A stretch of DNA of 64,000 bases from Pseudomonas cavernicola (GTDB lineage: Bacteria; Pseudomonadota; Gammaproteobacteria; Pseudomonadales; Pseudomonadaceae). This document shows, one piece after another, positions 41,432 to 50,932 of the stretch. Where the stretch lies: assembly GCF_003596405.1 (NCBI RefSeq), contig NZ_QYUR01000002.1:574501-638500 (forward strand). The letters run 5' to 3'. Below the pieces are notes generated by a model. It saw only the letters and a program-made list of their open reading frames with translations. It ran no database searches and was not told the origin of the DNA. How positions within the stretch are numbered: position 1 is the first letter of the stretch; the number at the start of each line of letters is the position of its first letter. A program made the position numbers and the translations under genes.

Positions 41432-41459
41432 TCAAACAGGCGTTTGAAACATACGTTTA
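41432..41459 (-). promoter_or_regulatory. Tandem PsrA-type fatty-acid operator upstream of fadE
   Basis: A perfect palindrome, TCAAACAGGCGTTTGA (41432-41447), fits the PsrA consensus G/C-AAAC-N4-GTTT-G/C. A second overlapping copy, GAAACATACGTTTA (41446-41459), fits with one end mismatch. PsrA is a TetR-family repressor of beta-oxidation genes released by long-chain fatty acids. The sites lie about 105-130 bp before the acyl-CoA dehydrogenase start at 41329. Confidence 0.7.
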
Positions 41460-41851
41460 CGTCCCACCCTTGTCAAGCACCGGTCGCCGGTTGCGCAAGC
41501 AACTCGCGAAGCAAGCGCGTCATCTCAACGGAAGCGCTCTAGATTCAGTTTAGGTGTCCGCGATACTGCGCGCAGGTCAGGCTCGCGCCGCACAGCCAAA
41601 TTCGCAGCTTTCAGCAGCAGCGGGCGGACGGACGGGCCGCGTAACTTGAGGCGAATTGATGGGCTTATGCCGGGAGGCCTGTCCGCAGTTCACTGCAAAG
41701 CAACTGGCGCCTGCGCCGGCAACGGGCTGGAAGGGCGAACACGTTCGGGGGAAAACATCAGACCAGCCAGAGCAGGCAGGCAGTGAAGGCGGTAGGGATG
41801 CAACCTAAGGCGTAGCGCTAGCGATGGCTAGCGAAGCCCTCCTCGCCTTCG

Positions 41852-42006
41852 GAGCGGGCCATGCCCGCGAAAAGCTGAGCTTCGCGAGCAGAGCTCGCTC
41901 CTACGAATTGGCGTTGTTGCCAGGCTACTGCGCCACCGCCGCTCTTTGTAGGAGCTAGCTCTGCTAGCGAACACAGGCTTACGAGTTTCGCGGGCATGGC
42001 CCGCTC
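41852..42006. repeat. Large imperfect palindromic intergenic repeat
   Basis: GAGCGGGCCATGCCCGCGAA at 41852-41871 is inverted exactly at 41987-42006. Inside it, a TTCGCGAGCAGAGCTCGCTC-type segment near 41880-41905 is inverted near 41948-41971. The module resembles the common pseudomonad 'GTAGGAGCGAGC' repeat. The surrounding 41460-42052 DNA holds no gene that I can support. Confidence 0.6.
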
Positions 42007-42052
42007 CTACAAATGTGGTTTCTCTCCCAAACCTGCGCGGTCGAGCGAAAAC

Positions 42053-42322
42053 CTAAGCGCGGGTGTCGATCAGCGTACCGAGCATTTCATCGGCAGTTTT
42101 GATGACTTTGGCCCCCGCCTGAGCCTCGACCTTGCCCACCTGGAGCTCCGTCAAGCTGCTGGCCAGATCGACAGAACTCGCCGCTGGCTGGCTGCTGTCC
42201 GCTGCACGCTCGGGGCGTGGCAGCGCATTACTTGCGATCCCGCTCGCCGCTTGATCGATGCGCTGCTGCCCGGATTGCAAGGTACTCAGCCCAGCACTAA
42301 AAGCATTACCCGAGATTTGCAT
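42053..42322 (-). CDS. Small conserved pseudomonad protein (PA0505-like)
   Basis: The product is an 89-residue protein: MQISGNAFSAGLSTLQSGQQ, a Ser/Ala/Pro-rich middle and a helical VGKVEAQAGAKVIKTADEM tail ending in TLIDTR. It lies between bioD and the acyl-CoA dehydrogenase gene, the place of PA0505 as I recall it. It lacks cysteines, membrane segments and a signal peptide. The pattern recalls small motility-associated proteins with N- and C-terminal amphipathic helices, but I cannot assign a function. Confidence 0.6.
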   Translation of the reverse strand: MQISGNAFSAGLSTLQSGQQRIDQAASGIASNALPRPERAADSSQPAASSVDLASSLTELQVGKVEAQAGAKVIKTADEMLGTLIDTRA

Positions 42323-42417
42323 ACTGCGCTCCGCACAGGTGGGATGATTCATTGGGGTAATTGAAGCAGGTAACGCCGAAAAAAAGTATCCACAAAAGGC
42401 TACCGGCAGGCCCCTGT

Positions 42418-43107
42418 TTATAGCGCCAAACCCAATAACGCCAGATTCAAGTGCTCCGCCACCGCCGCTGGCGTGGCACTGGCCAGACGTGGCACCCGCC
42501 CCAGGCACGGCGCCGGCAAGCGCTCGGCGAGTGTTGCGAGATTCTCTTCCAAGCGCGAAGTGGCCGGGTCGACGATATTCGCCACCCAACCGGCCAAGCT
42601 CAGGCCGTCCCGCTGGATGGCTTCCGCGGTCAACAACGCATGATTGATACAGCCCAGCCGGACACCGACCACCAGAATCACCGGCAAATCGAGTGCGATC
42701 GGCAGATCTGACAGCAACTCCTGCCCGGCCAATGGCACGCGCCAGCCACCCGCGCCTTCCACCAGGGTGAAATCCGCAGCTTTCGCGAGAATATGCTGCA
42801 CCGGTCCGCGCAACGCTTCGACATTGAGCGTCACCCCCGCCTCGCGCGCCGCCAGGTGCGGGGCGATAGCAGGAGCGAAAGCCCAGGGATTGACCTCGGC
42901 GTAACTCAACGGCAGCGAGCATTCGCCGAGCAGCGCCAGCGCATCTTCGTTGCGCAGGCCCTCGCTGCTGGCGCTACAGCCGGACGCCACCGGCTTGGCC
43001 GCCGCCGTACTCAGCCCGGCCAACCGCGCCGCATGCAGCAAACCCGCGGCGATGGTGGTCTTACCGACTTCGGTATCGGTGCCGGCAATAAAAAAGACCG
43101 CAGTCAT
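42418..43107 (-). CDS. bioD: Dethiobiotin synthetase
   Basis: BioD closes the ureido ring of dethiobiotin from diaminopelargonate, CO2 and ATP. From ATG 43107 the protein has 229 residues, with P-loop FIAGTDTEVGKTT (about 6-18), KPVASGC and the VEGAGGW motif (about 113-119). Its start lies 2 bp from the bioC stop, so it is the last gene of the overlapping bio operon. A longer upstream frame to 43185 lies within bioC and is not used. Confidence 0.93.
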   Translation of the reverse strand: MTAVFFIAGTDTEVGKTTIAAGLLHAARLAGLSTAAAKPVASGCSASSEGLRNEDALALLGECSLPLSYAEVNPWAFAPAIAPHLAAREAGVTLNVEALRGPVQHILAKAADFTLVEGAGGWRVPLAGQELLSDLPIALDLPVILVVGVRLGCINHALLTAEAIQRDGLSLAGWVANIVDPATSRLEENLATLAERLPAPCLGRVPRLASATPAAVAEHLNLALLGLAL

Positions 43108-43108
43108 T

Positions 43109-43921
43109 TCAGTGCTCTTTCTGCAAGACGGCATAGACCACTTGATAGGTCGCCGGCAGCCCCTGGGGCTGACGAAAACCTTCATAGGCGTCGATCAGCG
43201 CGAGAATCCGCGCACGCCCCGTCAGGCCGCCGGGGCGGCCGGGATTCAGGTTGTGCGCACCCAAGGCTTTCAGCTCGTGGGTCAAGCTGCGCACATCCGG
43301 GTAATACAGAACCTCCGGCAGGGTCTCCAGGTTCAGCACGCGTAAACCGCTGGCGGCACACAAGCGCTGGTAATCGGCAAACTGGCGGAAGCGATTGACG
43401 TGGACCAAGCCATCCACCGCCTGCCAGCTATCGCGCAATTCCTGCAGCGTGCCGACACACAGGCTGCTGAACGCAAACAGGCCGCCCGGCTGTAAAACCC
43501 GTTCGGCTTCGGCTAATACCGCGGCGAAATCCGCGCACCATTGCACCGCCAGGCTGGAGAACAGCAGATCGCGGCTCTGCGCCCGGAGTGGCAGCCGCTC
43601 GGCATCGCCAGCGATGAACTGCTGGGCGCCACCCAAAGGCCGCGCATGCCGGAGCATACCCTCGGCAATATCCAGCGCCGCACCCTGCGCGGACGGAAAC
43701 CGCTGCGCCAACGCCCGGCTGAAATGCCCGGTACCACAGCCCAGATCCAGCCAAGCTTGCACCGGCTGCGCAGGCGGCAAACGCGCCAACAGTTGCGCGC
43801 CGACCGCGCGTTGCAACTCAGCCACACTGTCGTAGCTCTCCGCCGCGCGGGAAAAGGAAGCGGCGACCTGGCGCTTGTCCGGTAACGCGCCAAGCACCGG
43901 GGAATGGGCGAGATCAGTCAT
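43109..43921 (-). CDS. bioC: Malonyl-ACP O-methyltransferase
   Basis: BioC methylates malonyl-ACP so that fatty-acid synthesis can build pimeloyl-ACP methyl ester. The 270-residue protein has the SAM-binding motif [15 protein letters not shown] (about 55-69) and [10 protein letters not shown] of class I methyltransferases, with a bioC-type N-terminus ([16 protein letters not shown]). The start overlaps the bioH end by 8 bp. Confidence 0.92.
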   Translation of the reverse strand: MTDLAHSPVLGALPDKRQVAASFSRAAESYDSVAELQRAVGAQLLARLPPAQPVQAWLDLGCGTGHFSRALAQRFPSAQGAALDIAEGMLRHARPLGGAQQFIAGDAERLPLRAQSRDLLFSSLAVQWCADFAAVLAEAERVLQPGGLFAFSSLCVGTLQELRDSWQAVDGLVHVNRFRQFADYQRLCAASGLRVLNLETLPEVLYYPDVRSLTHELKALGAHNLNPGRPGGLTGRARILALIDAYEGFRQPQGLPATYQVVYAVLQKEH

Positions 43922-44645
43922 CGCCAGACTCGTGCAAAAAAGCCTGGATGGCCGCCGCCACTTCATGCGGGCGCTCGACGACAAACGCGTGGCTGGCCTG
44001 TTCGATCAAGCCGATTTCGATATCCGGCAGCAACGCCAGTAGCGCACCGGCCGCCTCGCCCGGCACCAGCGCATCGGCGCCGGCAAACAGGTGCAACTGC
44101 GGGCCTCGGAAGGCTTGCAAAGCGCCGCGGGTATCCAGGGCGGCGAGCACGTCCAAGCCCTGCAGCAGAGCCGTGGCCGCCGTGTGCGGAGCCCCACCGG
44201 CGAGCAGCCGTGCCAGGCTGCGGGCCTCTGCCGCGCCTTGGGCGCTGAGCAGACTGAAGCGTTTCAGGGTGGTATCCGCATCGACCACACAGCCCTCGCG
44301 GAAGGCGCCAAAGTTGGCCTTGGACATGGCGCTCGGCCAATCGTCGCGGGCGACGAAACAGGCATTGCTGGCCAGGGTCAGCAGGCCGCAGCAGCGATCA
44401 GCGCGGCGAGCGGCCAATTCGGCGGCGAGCATACCGCCGAATGACCAACCACCGAGCCAAACGTCTTCCGGCAGGTTGGCGTCCAACTCGTCCAGCCAGT
44501 CGGCAGGATCGCTGGAGCCTGAGGTCGGCAGCGGTTCGATCTGCACCCGCAGGCGCTCATCCAAGCCTTGCAGGGCCGCAGCCAGGGGCTCCAGCGGTGC
44601 GCTACCCAGGCCCCAGCCGGGCAATAGAATCAGACGATTACGCAT
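43914..44645 (-). CDS. bioH: Pimeloyl-ACP methyl ester carboxylesterase
   Basis: BioH removes the methyl group from pimeloyl-ACP methyl ester, ending the chain-building phase of biotin synthesis. The 243-residue alpha/beta hydrolase has the nucleophile elbow [14 protein letters not shown] (about 73-86) and the C-terminal catalytic His in [11 protein letters not shown]. Its start at 44645 overlaps the bioF stop, and its end overlaps bioC. Confidence 0.92.
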   Translation of the reverse strand: MRNRLILLPGWGLGSAPLEPLAAALQGLDERLRVQIEPLPTSGSSDPADWLDELDANLPEDVWLGGWSFGGMLAAELAARRADRCCGLLTLASNACFVARDDWPSAMSKANFGAFREGCVVDADTTLKRFSLLSAQGAAEARSLARLLAGGAPHTAATALLQGLDVLAALDTRGALQAFRGPQLHLFAGADALVPGEAAGALLALLPDIEIGLIEQASHAFVVERPHEVAAAIQAFLHESGDD

Positions 44646-45828
44646 TGGCAATCTCCGCAGGTTCTTCTGCACCTAAGCGCGGCCAGCATTCGGCCAGTGC
44701 CTCTAACAATAGCTGCAGCTGCGCCTCGCTATGGGCGGCCGAGAGGGTAACCCGCAGGCGCGCGCTGCCGGCCGGCACCGTTGGCGGGCGGATCGCGGTA
44801 ACCAGCAAGCCGCGCTCACGGAGCATCTGCGACAAGCGCAGCGCACGACCGCTGTCGCCGATCAGGATCGGCTGGATCGGCGTGAAGCTGTCCATCAATT
44901 GCAGGCCGATGCTGTGCGCCCCCGCGCGAAATTGCTGAATCAGCGTGGCCAGATGCGCCCGCCGCCAACTTTCCGTGCGCAGCAGTTCAAGGCTTTTCAG
45001 CGTGGCACAGGCCAGCGCCGGTGGCTGGCTGGTGGTGTAGATGTAGGGCCGAGCAAACTGGATCAGCGTTTCGATCAACTCCTCGCTACCGGCGACGAAC
45101 GCGCCCGCCGTACCGAAGGCCTTGCCGAGGGTGCCGACCAGAACCTGCACATCCTCCAGCCCCAGGCCGAAGTGTTCGACGATCCCGCCGCCATTGGCGC
45201 CCAGCGGGCCAAAGCCGTGGGCATCATCGACCAGCAACCAGGCGTCCCGAGCTTTTGCCGCAGCCGCCAGCGCCGGCAGATCGGCCAGATCGCCGTCCAT
45301 GCTGAATACGCCGTCGGTCACCACCAGGGTGTTGCCGCTGGCTTTCTCCAGGCGGCTGGCGAGGCTCGCCGCATCGTTATGCAGGTAACGTGAAAAACGC
45401 GCGCCGCTGAGCAAGCCAGCATCCAATAAGGAGGCGTGATTGAGACGGTCTTCCAGCACCGTATCGCCCTGCCCGACCAACGCCGTAACGGCGCCGAGGT
45501 TGGCCATATAGCCGGTGGAAAACAGCAGTGCCTTGGGCCGCCCGGTGAACTCGGCCAAGGCTTCTTCCAGTTCATGGTGCGGAGTGCTGTGGCCGATCAC
45601 CAGGTGCGAAGCGCCGCCACCGACGCCCCAGCGCGCGGCACCGGCACGCCAGGCGGCGATCACCTCTGGGTGATTGGCCAAGCCCAGGTAATCGTTGCTG
45701 CAGAACGCCAACATGGACCGGCCATCGACCATGACCAGCGGGCCTTGCGGGCTTTCCAGCAGTGGCCGCTGGCGATACAGATTGTCTGCGTGGCGGGCGG
45801 CGAGACGGGCGGCGAGGTCGAAGCTCAT
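44638..45828 (-). CDS. bioF: 8-amino-7-oxononanoate synthase
   Basis: BioF condenses pimeloyl thioester with alanine to KAPA using PLP. The 396-residue protein has [17 protein letters not shown] (about 43-59), the Asp/His pair in [12 protein letters not shown] (about 202-213) and the PLP Lys in [12 protein letters not shown] (about 234-245). ATG 45828 is chosen because the longer frame runs through a palindromic intergenic repeat. Confidence 0.93.
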   Translation of the reverse strand: MSFDLAARLAARHADNLYRQRPLLESPQGPLVMVDGRSMLAFCSNDYLGLANHPEVIAAWRAGAARWGVGGGASHLVIGHSTPHHELEEALAEFTGRPKALLFSTGYMANLGAVTALVGQGDTVLEDRLNHASLLDAGLLSGARFSRYLHNDAASLASRLEKASGNTLVVTDGVFSMDGDLADLPALAAAAKARDAWLLVDDAHGFGPLGANGGGIVEHFGLGLEDVQVLVGTLGKAFGTAGAFVAGSEELIETLIQFARPYIYTTSQPPALACATLKSLELLRTESWRRAHLATLIQQFRAGAHSIGLQLMDSFTPIQPILIGDSGRALRLSQMLRERGLLVTAIRPPTVPAGSARLRVTLSAAHSEAQLQLLLEALAECWPRLGAEEPAEIANA

Positions 45829-45853
45829 GGCAGCTCGGTGTAAAGGAGATATG

Positions 45854-45952
45854 ACTCCCCTCTCCCGAAACGGGAGAGGGGTTGGGGGAGAGGGCCGGAC
45901 CGCAGAGATCCGTGAGCCCTCTCCCCAACCCTCTCCCGCAACGGGAGAGGGA
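45854..45952. repeat. CCCTCTCCCG-type palindromic repeat between bioB and bioF
   Basis: Two hairpins of the CCCTCTCCCG-N3-CGGGAGAGGG kind flank inverted GGGGGAGAGGGC / GCCCTCTCCCC segments. This composite repeat is frequent in pseudomonads and xanthomonads. In the mRNA it would form a long structure between bioB and bioF and could alter the ratio of the two products. The repeat ends 10 bp from the bioB stop codon. Confidence 0.65.
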
Positions 45953-45962
45953 GCTGACCGTT

Positions 45963-47021
45963 TCAAGCCGAGGTGGCGTCGTAGAACAGCTCGCTGCTCT
46001 TCTGCTCGACCAGGGCCTGTTCGATCGCGGCCTGGTGCACCTCATCGGAATGCTCTTCGCGCTCTTCCGGCTTGATCCCGAGGCGTCTGAACAGCTGCAT
46101 ATCCTTGTCCGCTTGGGGGTTGGCGGTGGTCAGCAGTTTCTCGCCGTAGAAAATCGAGTTGGCGCCGGCGAAGAAGGCCAAGGCCTGCATCTGTTCGTTC
46201 ATCGCCTCACGGCCGGCGGACAGCCGTACGTGCGACATGGGCATCAGGATGCGGGCCACGGCGAGCATGCGAATGAAGTCGAACGGATCGACATCCTCGG
46301 CATTCTCCAGCGGCGTGCCCTGGACCTTCACCAGCATGTTGATCGGCACCGATTCCGGATGCTCCGGCAGGTTAGCCAACTGAATCAGCAGGCCGGCGCG
46401 GTCGTCCAGCGACTCGCCCATGCCGAGGATGCCGCCGGAGCAGATCTTCATCCCTGCATCGCGCACGTAAGCCAGGGTTTGCAAACGCTCGCTGTAGGTA
46501 CGGGTGGTGATGATGCTGCCGTAGAACTCTGGCGAGGTATCCAGGTTGTGGTTGTAGTAGTCGAGGCCGGCAGTGGCCAGGGCAGCGGTCTGCTCCTGGT
46601 CCAGGCGGCCGAGGGTCATGCAGGTTTCCAGGCCCAGCGCCTTCACGCCTTTGACCATTTCCAGCACGTAGGGCATGTCTTTCGCCGATGGGTGCTTCCA
46701 GGCGGCGCCCATGCAGAAACGCGTCGAGCCGATGGCCTTGGCCTCGGCGGCGGCTTGCAGGACTTTCTGCACTTCCATCAGCTTTTCTTTTTCCAGCCCG
46801 GTGTTGTAGTGGCCGGACTGCGGGCAGTACTTGCAGTCTTCCGGGCAGGCGCCGGTCTTGATCGACAGCAAGGTCGAGACTTGCACGCGATTGGCATCGA
46901 AATGCGCGCGGTGCACGGTCTGTGCCTGGAACAACAGGTCGTTGAACGGCTGCTCGAAGAGCGCCTTAACCTCGGCGAGGGACCAGTCGTGACGCAGGTT
47001 AGGGGTAGTAGTGGCGCTCAT
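45963..47021 (-). CDS. bioB: Biotin synthase
   Basis: BioB is a radical-SAM enzyme that inserts sulphur into dethiobiotin. From ATG 47021 the protein has 352 residues. It carries the radical-SAM cluster C-x3-C-x2-C in [16 protein letters not shown] (about 58-73) and the arginine and asparagines of the 2Fe-2S site region ([21 protein letters not shown]). It is the first gene of the bio operon and divergent from comF across 80 bp, where the operon promoter should lie. No operator is identifiable. Confidence 0.95.
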   Translation of the reverse strand: MSATTTPNLRHDWSLAEVKALFEQPFNDLLFQAQTVHRAHFDANRVQVSTLLSIKTGACPEDCKYCPQSGHYNTGLEKEKLMEVQKVLQAAAEAKAIGSTRFCMGAAWKHPSAKDMPYVLEMVKGVKALGLETCMTLGRLDQEQTAALATAGLDYYNHNLDTSPEFYGSIITTRTYSERLQTLAYVRDAGMKICSGGILGMGESLDDRAGLLIQLANLPEHPESVPINMLVKVQGTPLENAEDVDPFDFIRMLAVARILMPMSHVRLSAGREAMNEQMQALAFFAGANSIFYGEKLLTTANPQADKDMQLFRRLGIKPEEREEHSDEVHQAAIEQALVEQKSSELFYDATSA

Positions 47022-47101
47022 TCGGTGTTCCTTACTAGTAGCTTGCACCTGCTAAAGTCCACAGGCGCGACACGGATGTTCGGCATAGTTAAGGAAGCGA
47101 T

Positions 47102-47839
47102 ATGCGCTGTCAACCAGGTAGCAGAAAGCCGGTTTACATCTGGTTAAAAAACAAACAGTCTTGCTTGCTGTGTGACGAGCCTGCGGACACCCTTGTCCCC
47201 CTCTGCAGCAGTTGCGAGACGGAACTACCCTGGCTCGGCGGGCACTGCCTCATCTGCGCGCTGCCTTTGCCGACCTCCGGTCTCGTTTGTGGAGAATGCC
47301 TGCAGCGCCCGCCAAGTTTTAGCCGCGTCGAAGTGCCCTGGCGCTATGCATTTCCTGTCGATACGCTGATCACGCGGTTCAAACATCAGGCCAAGTGGCC
47401 ATTGGGACGCCTGCTGGCCGAGCTTTTGTCACAGCATCTGCTCAATTCTTTCGATCAAGGCCTCCCTCGCCCGGACCTCCTGCTACCAGTGCCACTGGCC
47501 AATCGGCGCTTGCGCCAGCGCGGCTTCAATCAGGCGGCGATGCTGGCCCGCTGGCTCAGCCAGAGTCTGCAACTGCCCCTGGCGGAAGGCTGGCTGCTGC
47601 GCACCCACGACACCCCGGCACAGCAGAAACTCGATGCTGCCGCGCGCAAACGCAATCTGCGCCATGCCTTTGCCCTGGCCAATCACGCCGCGATCAAAGG
47701 TCGCCATTTGGCGCTGGTCGACGATGTGCTGACGACCGGCGCCACCGCCGAACGCCTCGCCCGCCTGCTGAAAAAAGCCGGTGCCACGCGAGTCGATGTG
47801 TATTGCCTGGCGCGTACGCCGAAACCCGGCGATGGGTAA
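47102..47839 (+). CDS. comF: ComF-family phosphoribosyltransferase-like protein
   Basis: The 245-residue protein has an N-terminal zinc-finger region with four CxxC-type pairs (CLLCDEP, CSSC, CLICALP, CGEC, between 20 and 65). A type I PRT domain follows, with the PRPP-binding loop LALVDDVLTTGATAERLA (about 202-219) and RGFNQAAMLA near 140. ComF proteins take part in natural DNA uptake, handling single-stranded DNA at the inner face of the membrane. AAGGAAG precedes the start. Confidence 0.88.
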   Translation: MRCQPGSRKPVYIWLKNKQSCLLCDEPADTLVPLCSSCETELPWLGGHCLICALPLPTSGLVCGECLQRPPSFSRVEVPWRYAFPVDTLITRFKHQAKWPLGRLLAELLSQHLLNSFDQGLPRPDLLLPVPLANRRLRQRGFNQAAMLARWLSQSLQLPLAEGWLLRTHDTPAQQKLDAAARKRNLRHAFALANHAAIKGRHLALVDDVLTTGATAERLARLLKKAGATRVDVYCLARTPKPGDG

Positions 47840-47969
47840 GCTGGGTTTCACCAAAAGGCGGCTCTACCCAACCTAGTGCGTCGGTTTTTCTCACCGTGCT
47901 GGCACGCACAATCGGCGGCCACCTGGCTTGTGGGCGTACACTGGTACGCCCCGCTGTCTGGATTGCCCC

Positions 47970-48944
47970 ATGACCCACCCCTTCGCCGCGCTCACTCCCG
48001 ACCTTGTACTCGATGCCGTCGAGAGCATTGGCTTTATCAGCGACGCCCGCGTGCTGGCGCTGAACAGCTACGAGAACCGCGTGTATCAGGTGGGTATCGA
48101 GGACGGCGAACCGCTGATCGCCAAGTTCTACCGGCCGGCGCGCTGGAGCAATGCGGCGATCCTCGAGGAGCACAGCTTCACTTTCGAACTGGCCGAGTGC
48201 GACGTTCCGGTGGTGGCGCCGCTCATACACAATGGCCAGACGCTGTTCGAACACGCCGGCTTTCGCTTCACCCTGTTCCCCCGCCGCGGCGGCCGCGCGC
48301 CGGAACCGGGCAATCTCGATCAGCTCTATCGCCTCGGTCAGCTACTCGGCCGCCTGCATGCGGTGGGCGCGACCAAGCCCTTCGAACACCGCGAAGAACT
48401 GGCGGTTCAGAACTTTGGCCATGATTCGCTGAGCACATTGCTGGAAGGCAACTTCGTCCCTCGCAGCCTGCTACCGGCCTATGAGTCGGTCGCCCGCGAC
48501 CTGCTCAAGCGCGTCGAAGAACTGTATGCCGCGACGCCCTATCAGGCGATCCGCATGCACGGCGACTGCCACCCGGGCAACATGATGTGTCGCGACGAGG
48601 TATTCCATATCGTCGACCTCGATGACTGCCGCATGGGCCCGGCGGTGCAGGATCTGTGGATGATGCTCGCCGGTGACCGCCAGGAACGCCTGGGCCAGCT
48701 CTCCGAACTGATGGATGGCTACCAGGAGTTCCACGATTTCAATCCGCGCGAGCTGCCGCTGATCGAAGGCCTGCGCTCCCTCCGTCTGGTGCACTACAGC
48801 GCCTGGCTGGCGCGTCGCTGGGACGACCCTGCCTTCCCCCACAGCTTTCCCTGGTTCGGCAGCGAGCGCTATTGGGGCGAGCAGGTGCTGGTGCTGCGCG
48901 AACAGCTGGCGGCGCTCAACGAAGAGCCGCTGCGGCTGTTCTAA
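47970..48944 (+). CDS. srkA: Stress-response serine/threonine kinase SrkA (YihE/RdoA)
   Basis: The 324-residue protein belongs to the aminoglycoside-phosphotransferase-fold kinases: SYENRVYQVGIEDG near 32-45 (glycine-rich loop), the ATP-binding Lys in LIAKFYRP, catalytic Asp in MHGDCHPGNMM (about 199-209) and metal-binding VDLDDCR (about 217-223). SrkA phosphorylates proteins and protects against stress-induced programmed death in E. coli. The upstream frame extension to 47928 is not conserved. Confidence 0.88.
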   Translation: MTHPFAALTPDLVLDAVESIGFISDARVLALNSYENRVYQVGIEDGEPLIAKFYRPARWSNAAILEEHSFTFELAECDVPVVAPLIHNGQTLFEHAGFRFTLFPRRGGRAPEPGNLDQLYRLGQLLGRLHAVGATKPFEHREELAVQNFGHDSLSTLLEGNFVPRSLLPAYESVARDLLKRVEELYAATPYQAIRMHGDCHPGNMMCRDEVFHIVDLDDCRMGPAVQDLWMMLAGDRQERLGQLSELMDGYQEFHDFNPRELPLIEGLRSLRLVHYSAWLARRWDDPAFPHSFPWFGSERYWGEQVLVLREQLAALNEEPLRLF

Positions 48945-49098
48945 ATCGTGCCCGCAGCGCAACCAACCGTTGCTGTAAAGCTAACCTTACGACTTGCGTA
49001 TTTTATCCAACGAAGAAAAACCTGAACTAACAGACAGGTCGACTGAGCGACCTTAGAATGGCCGACGAACTCGTTAGCTGCCTAAGCAAGGACTCAGC

Positions 49099-50004
49099 AT
49101 GCACGCCGCCAACCCGCGCCGCGGGTACATCCTCGGCCTCACCGCCTACAGCATCTGGGGCCTTTTCCCGCTCTATTTCAAAGCCATCGCCCAGGTGCCG
49201 GCGCTCGAGATCATCGTCCATCGCGTGCTCTGGTCGGCGCTCTGCGGAGCTTTGCTGTTGCTGGTCTGGAAGCATCCAGGCTGGCTGGCCGAGCTGCGCA
49301 ACAACCCGCGGCGCTTCGCCGTGCTGGCCGCCAGCGGCACGCTGATCGCCGTGAACTGGTTGACCTATGTCTGGGCGGTGAATAACGGCCGCATGCTGGA
49401 AGCCAGCCTCGGCTACTACATCAACCCGCTGATCAACGTACTACTGGGCCTGTTTCTGCTGCGCGAACGCCTGCGTCCGCTGCAATGGCTGGCCGTCGCC
49501 CTCGCAGCGATTGGAGTGGCGCAACAGGTCTGGCAAGTCGGCAGCCTGCCCTGGGTGTCGCTGGTGCTGGCCTTTTCTTTCGGGTTCTACGGGCTGATTC
49601 GCAAGCAGGCGCCGGTCGCGGCGCTGCCAGGCTTGGTTGTGGAGACCTGGATGCTGGTGCCGCTGGCTGTCGGCTGGCTACTGCTGAACCCCACAGCGGC
49701 GAGCAGCCAGGCGAGTTTCTGGACCACCTCGCAGGCGCTCTGGCTTGCCGCGGCCGGGCCGATCACCCTGGTGCCGCTGGTTTGCTTCAACGCCGCCGCC
49801 CGCCACCTGCCTTACACCACCTTGGGTTTTCTGCAGTACCTGGCGCCGACCTTGGTGCTGCTGCAGGCGGTGTTCCTATTCGGCGAGCACCTGACCCCCA
49901 GCACGCTGGCAGCCTTCGGCTTTATCTGGGCGGGGTTACTGCTGTACAGCATCGATGCCTGGTTCAATCTGCGGCGCAATGGTGGGTTACGGCCCTCGGC
50001 CTAA
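49099..50004 (+). CDS. rarD: EamA-family permease RarD
   Basis: The 301-residue protein has ten predicted membrane helices and the RarD opening GYILGLTAYSIWGLFPLYFK (about 9-28). The family is associated with chloramphenicol sensitivity in older work; its natural substrate is unknown. The last codons (from 49981) lie inside a 67-bp repeat that recurs at 50183, so the repeat supplies the C-terminal residues GLRPSA and the stop codon. Confidence 0.85.
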   Translation: MHAANPRRGYILGLTAYSIWGLFPLYFKAIAQVPALEIIVHRVLWSALCGALLLLVWKHPGWLAELRNNPRRFAVLAASGTLIAVNWLTYVWAVNNGRMLEASLGYYINPLINVLLGLFLLRERLRPLQWLAVALAAIGVAQQVWQVGSLPWVSLVLAFSFGFYGLIRKQAPVAALPGLVVETWMLVPLAVGWLLLNPTAASSQASFWTTSQALWLAAAGPITLVPLVCFNAAARHLPYTTLGFLQYLAPTLVLLQAVFLFGEHLTPSTLAAFGFIWAGLLLYSIDAWFNLRRNGGLRPSA

Positions 50005-50047
50005 CCCACCCTACGAAACTGCGCGCAGGCAGAGACAGCCCTCGTAG
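49981..50047. repeat. 67-bp direct repeat, copy 1 (copy 2 at 50183-50249)
   Basis: The two 67-bp copies differ at a single position. Each begins with a palindromic GGTGGGTTA-N-TAACCCACC module, a common pseudomonad repeat. A related inverted module (GTAGGGTGGGTTA ... TAACCCACC) lies between them at about 50101-50136. Copy 1 overlaps the rarD 3' end. Confidence 0.75.
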
Positions 50048-50182
50048 CGCGACCAGAGCAAAAAATGCTCGACCTGCTGTGGGCCGCGTTGAGCCAAGCC
50101 GTAGGGTGGGTTAGCCGCGAAGGGGCGTAACCCACCAGCGAGATTCACAGACATCGTCATTGGCCGGCCCCATGGGCCGGAT

Positions 50183-50249
50183 GGTGGGTTATGGCCCTCG
50201 GCCTAACCCACCCTACGAAACTGCGCGCAGGCAGAGACAGCCCTCGTAG
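50183..50249. repeat. 67-bp direct repeat, copy 2
   Basis: This is copy 2 of the repeat that starts inside rarD. It runs directly into the palindromic element at 50246, which suggests that the two repeat types were inserted or amplified together. The 50005-50368 interval holds no gene. Confidence 0.75.
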
Positions 50250-50375
50250 GTTGGTGCTGAGCATAGCGATGCCCAACAAGGAGTCGCCCCGCGACTCCCT
50301 TGACTCGATCTCACCCTTGAAAGCCCGGCCTTGCAGGCCGGTTGTTGGGCATCGCCTTCGGCTCAGCATCAACCT
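50246..50375. mobile_element. About 130-bp palindromic MITE-like element, copy A
   Basis: Left end GTAGGTTGGTGCTGAGC and right end GCTCAGCATCAACCT are inverted repeats. Inside, GATGCCCAACAAGGAG at the left pairs with the TTGTTGGGCATCG block at the right. Copy B at 57954-58084 shares the ends and the inner blocks while its middle differs. The right end of copy A contains the stop codon of the GcvR-like gene (50369-50371). Confidence 0.7.
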
Positions 50376-50896
50376 CCGTTCTCGGCGTTGCGCAGGTTGA
50401 GCTCCACCATCAAGTCATCGGCCAGGGTTTCCAGGCGGGTCTGCAACAGCTCCAGCGACAGCGTCAGCGGTACCGCCAACACCGCCTTGGCATGGAACAA
50501 CGGCTCGCTGCTCATCGGCGCCGGCATCACCTCGGTGACCAGACTTTCCACGTTGATCCCGTGCTCTGTCAGCAACTTCGTGATATCGCGAACGATGCCC
50601 GGCCGGTCGTTGCCCACCAGATCGAGCAGGATCGGCTTCCAGGTGCAGGACGGCTCGATGCCGCTTTCCGCCACCAGCACGCGAATACCGTGGCTGTTCA
50701 ACGCTTGCAGGGCGTCGACCAACTCATCGTAAGCCTCCGCCGGCACCCCGACCCGCAGGATGCCGGCGAACTGCCCGGCCATCCGCGACATGCGACTTTC
50801 CAACCAGTTACCGCCGTGCTCGGCGATGCACTCGGCAATCTGCTCCACCAGGCCAGGCTTGTCCTGGGCGATGACCGTGAGTACCAGATGATTCAC
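50369..50896 (-). CDS. GcvR-like double ACT-domain regulator
   Basis: The 175-residue protein has two ACT domains: VLTVIAQDKPGLVEQIAEC at 5-23 and LLDLVGNDRPGIVRDITKLL at about 90-109. The layout is that of the glycine cleavage repressor GcvR. It would bind an amino acid and modulate a transcription factor or translation. It starts with GTG behind AAGGAG. The final residues and stop codon come from the adjoining palindromic element, so the C-terminus may differ from relatives. Confidence 0.83.
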   Translation of the reverse strand: MNHLVLTVIAQDKPGLVEQIAECIAEHGGNWLESRMSRMAGQFAGILRVGVPAEAYDELVDALQALNSHGIRVLVAESGIEPSCTWKPILLDLVGNDRPGIVRDITKLLTEHGINVESLVTEVMPAPMSSEPLFHAKAVLAVPLTLSLELLQTRLETLADDLMVELNLRNAENGG

Positions 50897-50932
50897 GCGC
50901 GACTCCTTTTCTATAAGCCAGGCGAGCCTGAT

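Noticed and set aside
42323..42922. Long minus-strand frame extending the 89-residue gene to 289 residues
   Set aside because: The upstream part lies antisense or out of frame to bioD and has the composition of a shadow frame.
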